From Nitriliruptoraceae bacterium (GTDB taxonomy: Bacteria; Actinomycetota; Nitriliruptoria; Nitriliruptorales; Nitriliruptoraceae): a stretch of DNA of 7,167 nt. The notes beneath the pieces were generated by a model that worked only from the letters and a program-made list of their open reading frames with translations, did not search any database and was not told where the DNA came from. Location: NCBI GenBank assembly GCA_007120485.1, contig SKNP01000375.1:1-7167 (forward strand), written 5' to 3'. A program made the translations under genes and the position numbers. The stretch's first letter is position 1. Each line of letters begins with the position of its first letter. Below, piece after piece: positions 6,397 to 7,167 of the stretch.

Positions 6397-6403
6397 AGCG
6401 GCC

Positions 6404-6409
6404 TACCCT
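6404..6409 (+). promoter_or_regulatory. candidate -10 element for DUF1737-metZ
   Basis: The hexamer TACCCT, 34 bases upstream of the GTG at 6444, would give a leader of roughly 25 to 30 bases. The same hexamer occurs upstream of the LCP gene. No recognisable -35 hexamer lies at the expected distance, so the call is tentative. Confidence 0.3.
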
Positions 6410-6443
6410 GACGGCCCTTCACCCAGGCCCGCCAGGAGACGCC

Positions 6444-6623
6444 GTGACCGAGGATCCCCCGCCGCTGCGCTACCGGTTGCTGACCGGCGCCGATGACCGC
6501 GCCTTCTGCGAGCGCGTCAGCCAGGCGCTCGACGAGGGGTACGAGCTGTACGGCTCGCCGGCCATCACGGCGCACGGCGACACCGTCAAGGTCGCCCAGG
6601 CCGTCATCAAGGTGTCGAGGTGA
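6444..6623 (+). CDS. DUF1737 domain-containing small protein
   Basis: This 59-residue protein is nearly all one DUF1737 domain. The recognisable sequence is YRLLTGADDRAFCERVSQAL, then DEGYELYGSP and a closing QAVIKV (roughly residues 10-57). The family has no established biochemical function. The GTG start at 6444 is fixed by AGGAG 5 bases upstream; a longer reading from 6354 would add a proline- and arginine-rich stretch across the likely promoter. Its stop codon overlaps the metZ start by 4 bases (GTGA), so the two are translated together. That suggests a role tied to methionine or sulfur metabolism, which is inference from position only. No membrane segment or signal peptide is seen. Confidence 0.87.
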   Translation: MTEDPPPLRYRLLTGADDRAFCERVSQALDEGYELYGSPAITAHGDTVKVAQAVIKVSR

Positions 6624-7167
6624 CCGCACCGGACGATCCGACCGCCGGCTGGTCCTCCGACACGATCGCGGTGCGGGGTGGGACCGAACGCAGCGGGTTC
6701 GGCGAGACCTCCGAGGCGCTGTTCCTCACGTCCGGCTACGTCTACGACTCGGCCGCTGAAGCTGCGGCCGCGTTCGCCGGCGAGAGCGACCGCTTCATCT
6801 ACACCCGGTTGGGGAACCCGACCGTCACGATGCTCGAGGAGCGACTCCGCCTGCTCGAGGGCGCCGAGGGAGCGTGGGCGACGGCCAGCGGCATGTCGGC
6901 GGTGTTCAACGCGCTCGCGGCGACCCTGCGCGCCGGCGACCGGGTCGTCGCGTCACGCGCGTTGTTCGGCTCGTGCTTCCAGGTGCTCGATCAGATCCTG
7001 CCGCGTTGGGACATCCGGACCGACTTCGTTGACGGCCATGACCTCGACCAGTGGGAGCGGGCACTGGCGACCCCCGCCACCGCGGTGTTCTTCGAGTCCC
7101 CCTCCAACCCGATGCAGGAGCTGATCGACATCCCCGCCGTCTGCGAGCTCGCGCACGCCGCCGGGGC
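6620..7167 (+). CDS. metZ: O-succinylhomoserine sulfhydrylase, partial (C-terminus beyond right edge)
   Basis: The first 182 residues are visible. This PLP-dependent enzyme of the Cys/Met metabolism family joins sulfide to O-succinyl- (or O-acetyl-) homoserine to make homocysteine for methionine synthesis in the cytoplasm. Visible marks are LTSGYVYDSA (36-45), typical of MetZ, and FIYTRLGNPTV (59-69), with Y61 and R63 expected to contact the PLP phosphate of the partner subunit. ATASGMSAVF (88-97), ASRALFGSC (111-119) and FFESPSNPMQELIDI (157-171) follow. The PLP-binding lysine lies beyond the window. The GTG start overlaps the DUF1737 stop by 4 bases and has AAGG about 7 bases upstream. MetZ is favoured over cystathionine gamma-synthase by the N-terminal motifs. 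Which acyl-homoserine is used cannot be fixed from this fragment. Confidence 0.92.
   Translation, partial: MTAPDDPTAGWSSDTIAVRGGTERSGFGETSEALFLTSGYVYDSAAEAAAAFAGESDRFIYTRLGNPTVTMLEERLRLLEGAEGAWATASGMSAVFNALAATLRAGDRVVASRALFGSCFQVLDQILPRWDIRTDFVDGHDLDQWERALATPATAVFFESPSNPMQELIDIPAVCELAHAAG

Larger units (their letters stand above)
6139..6443. promoter_or_regulatory. divergent intergenic region
   Basis: These 305 bases separate the secreted-protein gene (minus) from the DUF1737-metZ pair (plus), so promoters for both directions must lie here or nearby. Visible elements are a 6-pair hairpin in the leader of the secreted-protein gene (GCACCC 6162-6167 with GGGTGC 6173-6178), a 12-base perfect palindrome CGGCCATGGCCG (6256-6267), a folded element at 6361-6396, and a TACCCT hexamer (6404-6409) on the plus strand. 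I see no tRNA and no known SAM or SAH riboswitch consensus. Confidence 0.5.

Noticed and set aside
6354..6443. Earlier start for the DUF1737 protein
   Set aside because: The added residues are Arg/Pro-rich and cover the likely promoter. GTG at 6444 has a well-spaced AGGAG.
6300..6443. SAM or SAH riboswitch upstream of metZ
   Set aside because: Looked for because metZ is often riboswitch-controlled; no match to the SAM-II, SAM-I/IV or SAH consensus that I can recognise by eye.
1..7167. tRNA, rRNA, CRISPR arrays, insertion sequences, attachment sites
   Set aside because: No T-loop-like tRNA consensus, no regularly spaced repeats, no transposase or integrase motifs, and no terminal inverted repeats with target duplications were found.

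Overview
The window comes from a very GC-rich genome. The gene set (LytR-CpsA-Psr wall enzyme, Sec-secreted acidic protein, heliorhodopsin, HemY-type porphyrinogen oxidase) points to a monoderm actinobacterium. Strongly acidic extracytoplasmic regions in two proteins hint at a salt-adapted lineage, such as the haloalkaliphilic Nitriliruptoria. That taxonomic guess is inference.

Layout. Six genes lie on the minus strand and two on the plus strand. Read in the minus direction from about 6138 down to 1, they are: a small Sec-exported acidic protein with a C-terminal two-cysteine motif; a flavodoxin-domain protein; an LCP-family wall-polymer transferase; a seven-helix heliorhodopsin; an FAD-dependent protoporphyrinogen/coproporphyrinogen oxidase (HemY/CgoX); and a radical SAM protein resembling the TIGR04053 and AhbD-like families, cut by the left edge. 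Divergently on the plus strand, from 6444, a 59-residue DUF1737 protein overlaps by 4 bases the start of metZ (O-succinylhomoserine sulfhydrylase), which is cut by the right edge.

Transcription units, from sequence only. Stem-loops sit just downstream of four minus-strand genes (5471-5504, 4803-4830, 3407-3426, 2588-2612). The first two look like terminators. The third, between the LCP gene and the heliorhodopsin gene (gap 49 bases), is small and may only attenuate. The fourth separates heliorhodopsin from hemY. hemY and the radical SAM gene overlap by 4 bases and form a coupled pair. A perfect inverted repeat (2428-2448) just upstream of hemY is a candidate operator or leader hairpin.

How the genes may work together. 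hemY plus the radical SAM gene look like a late haem-synthesis module. DUF1737-metZ is a methionine/homocysteine synthesis module. The most interesting gene is the heliorhodopsin, a retinal protein with all the key residues, next to an enzyme whose products are light-activated photosensitisers. A functional link between the two is a hypothesis, because the sequence shows only proximity. No mobile elements, CRISPR arrays, tRNA or rRNA genes were seen.
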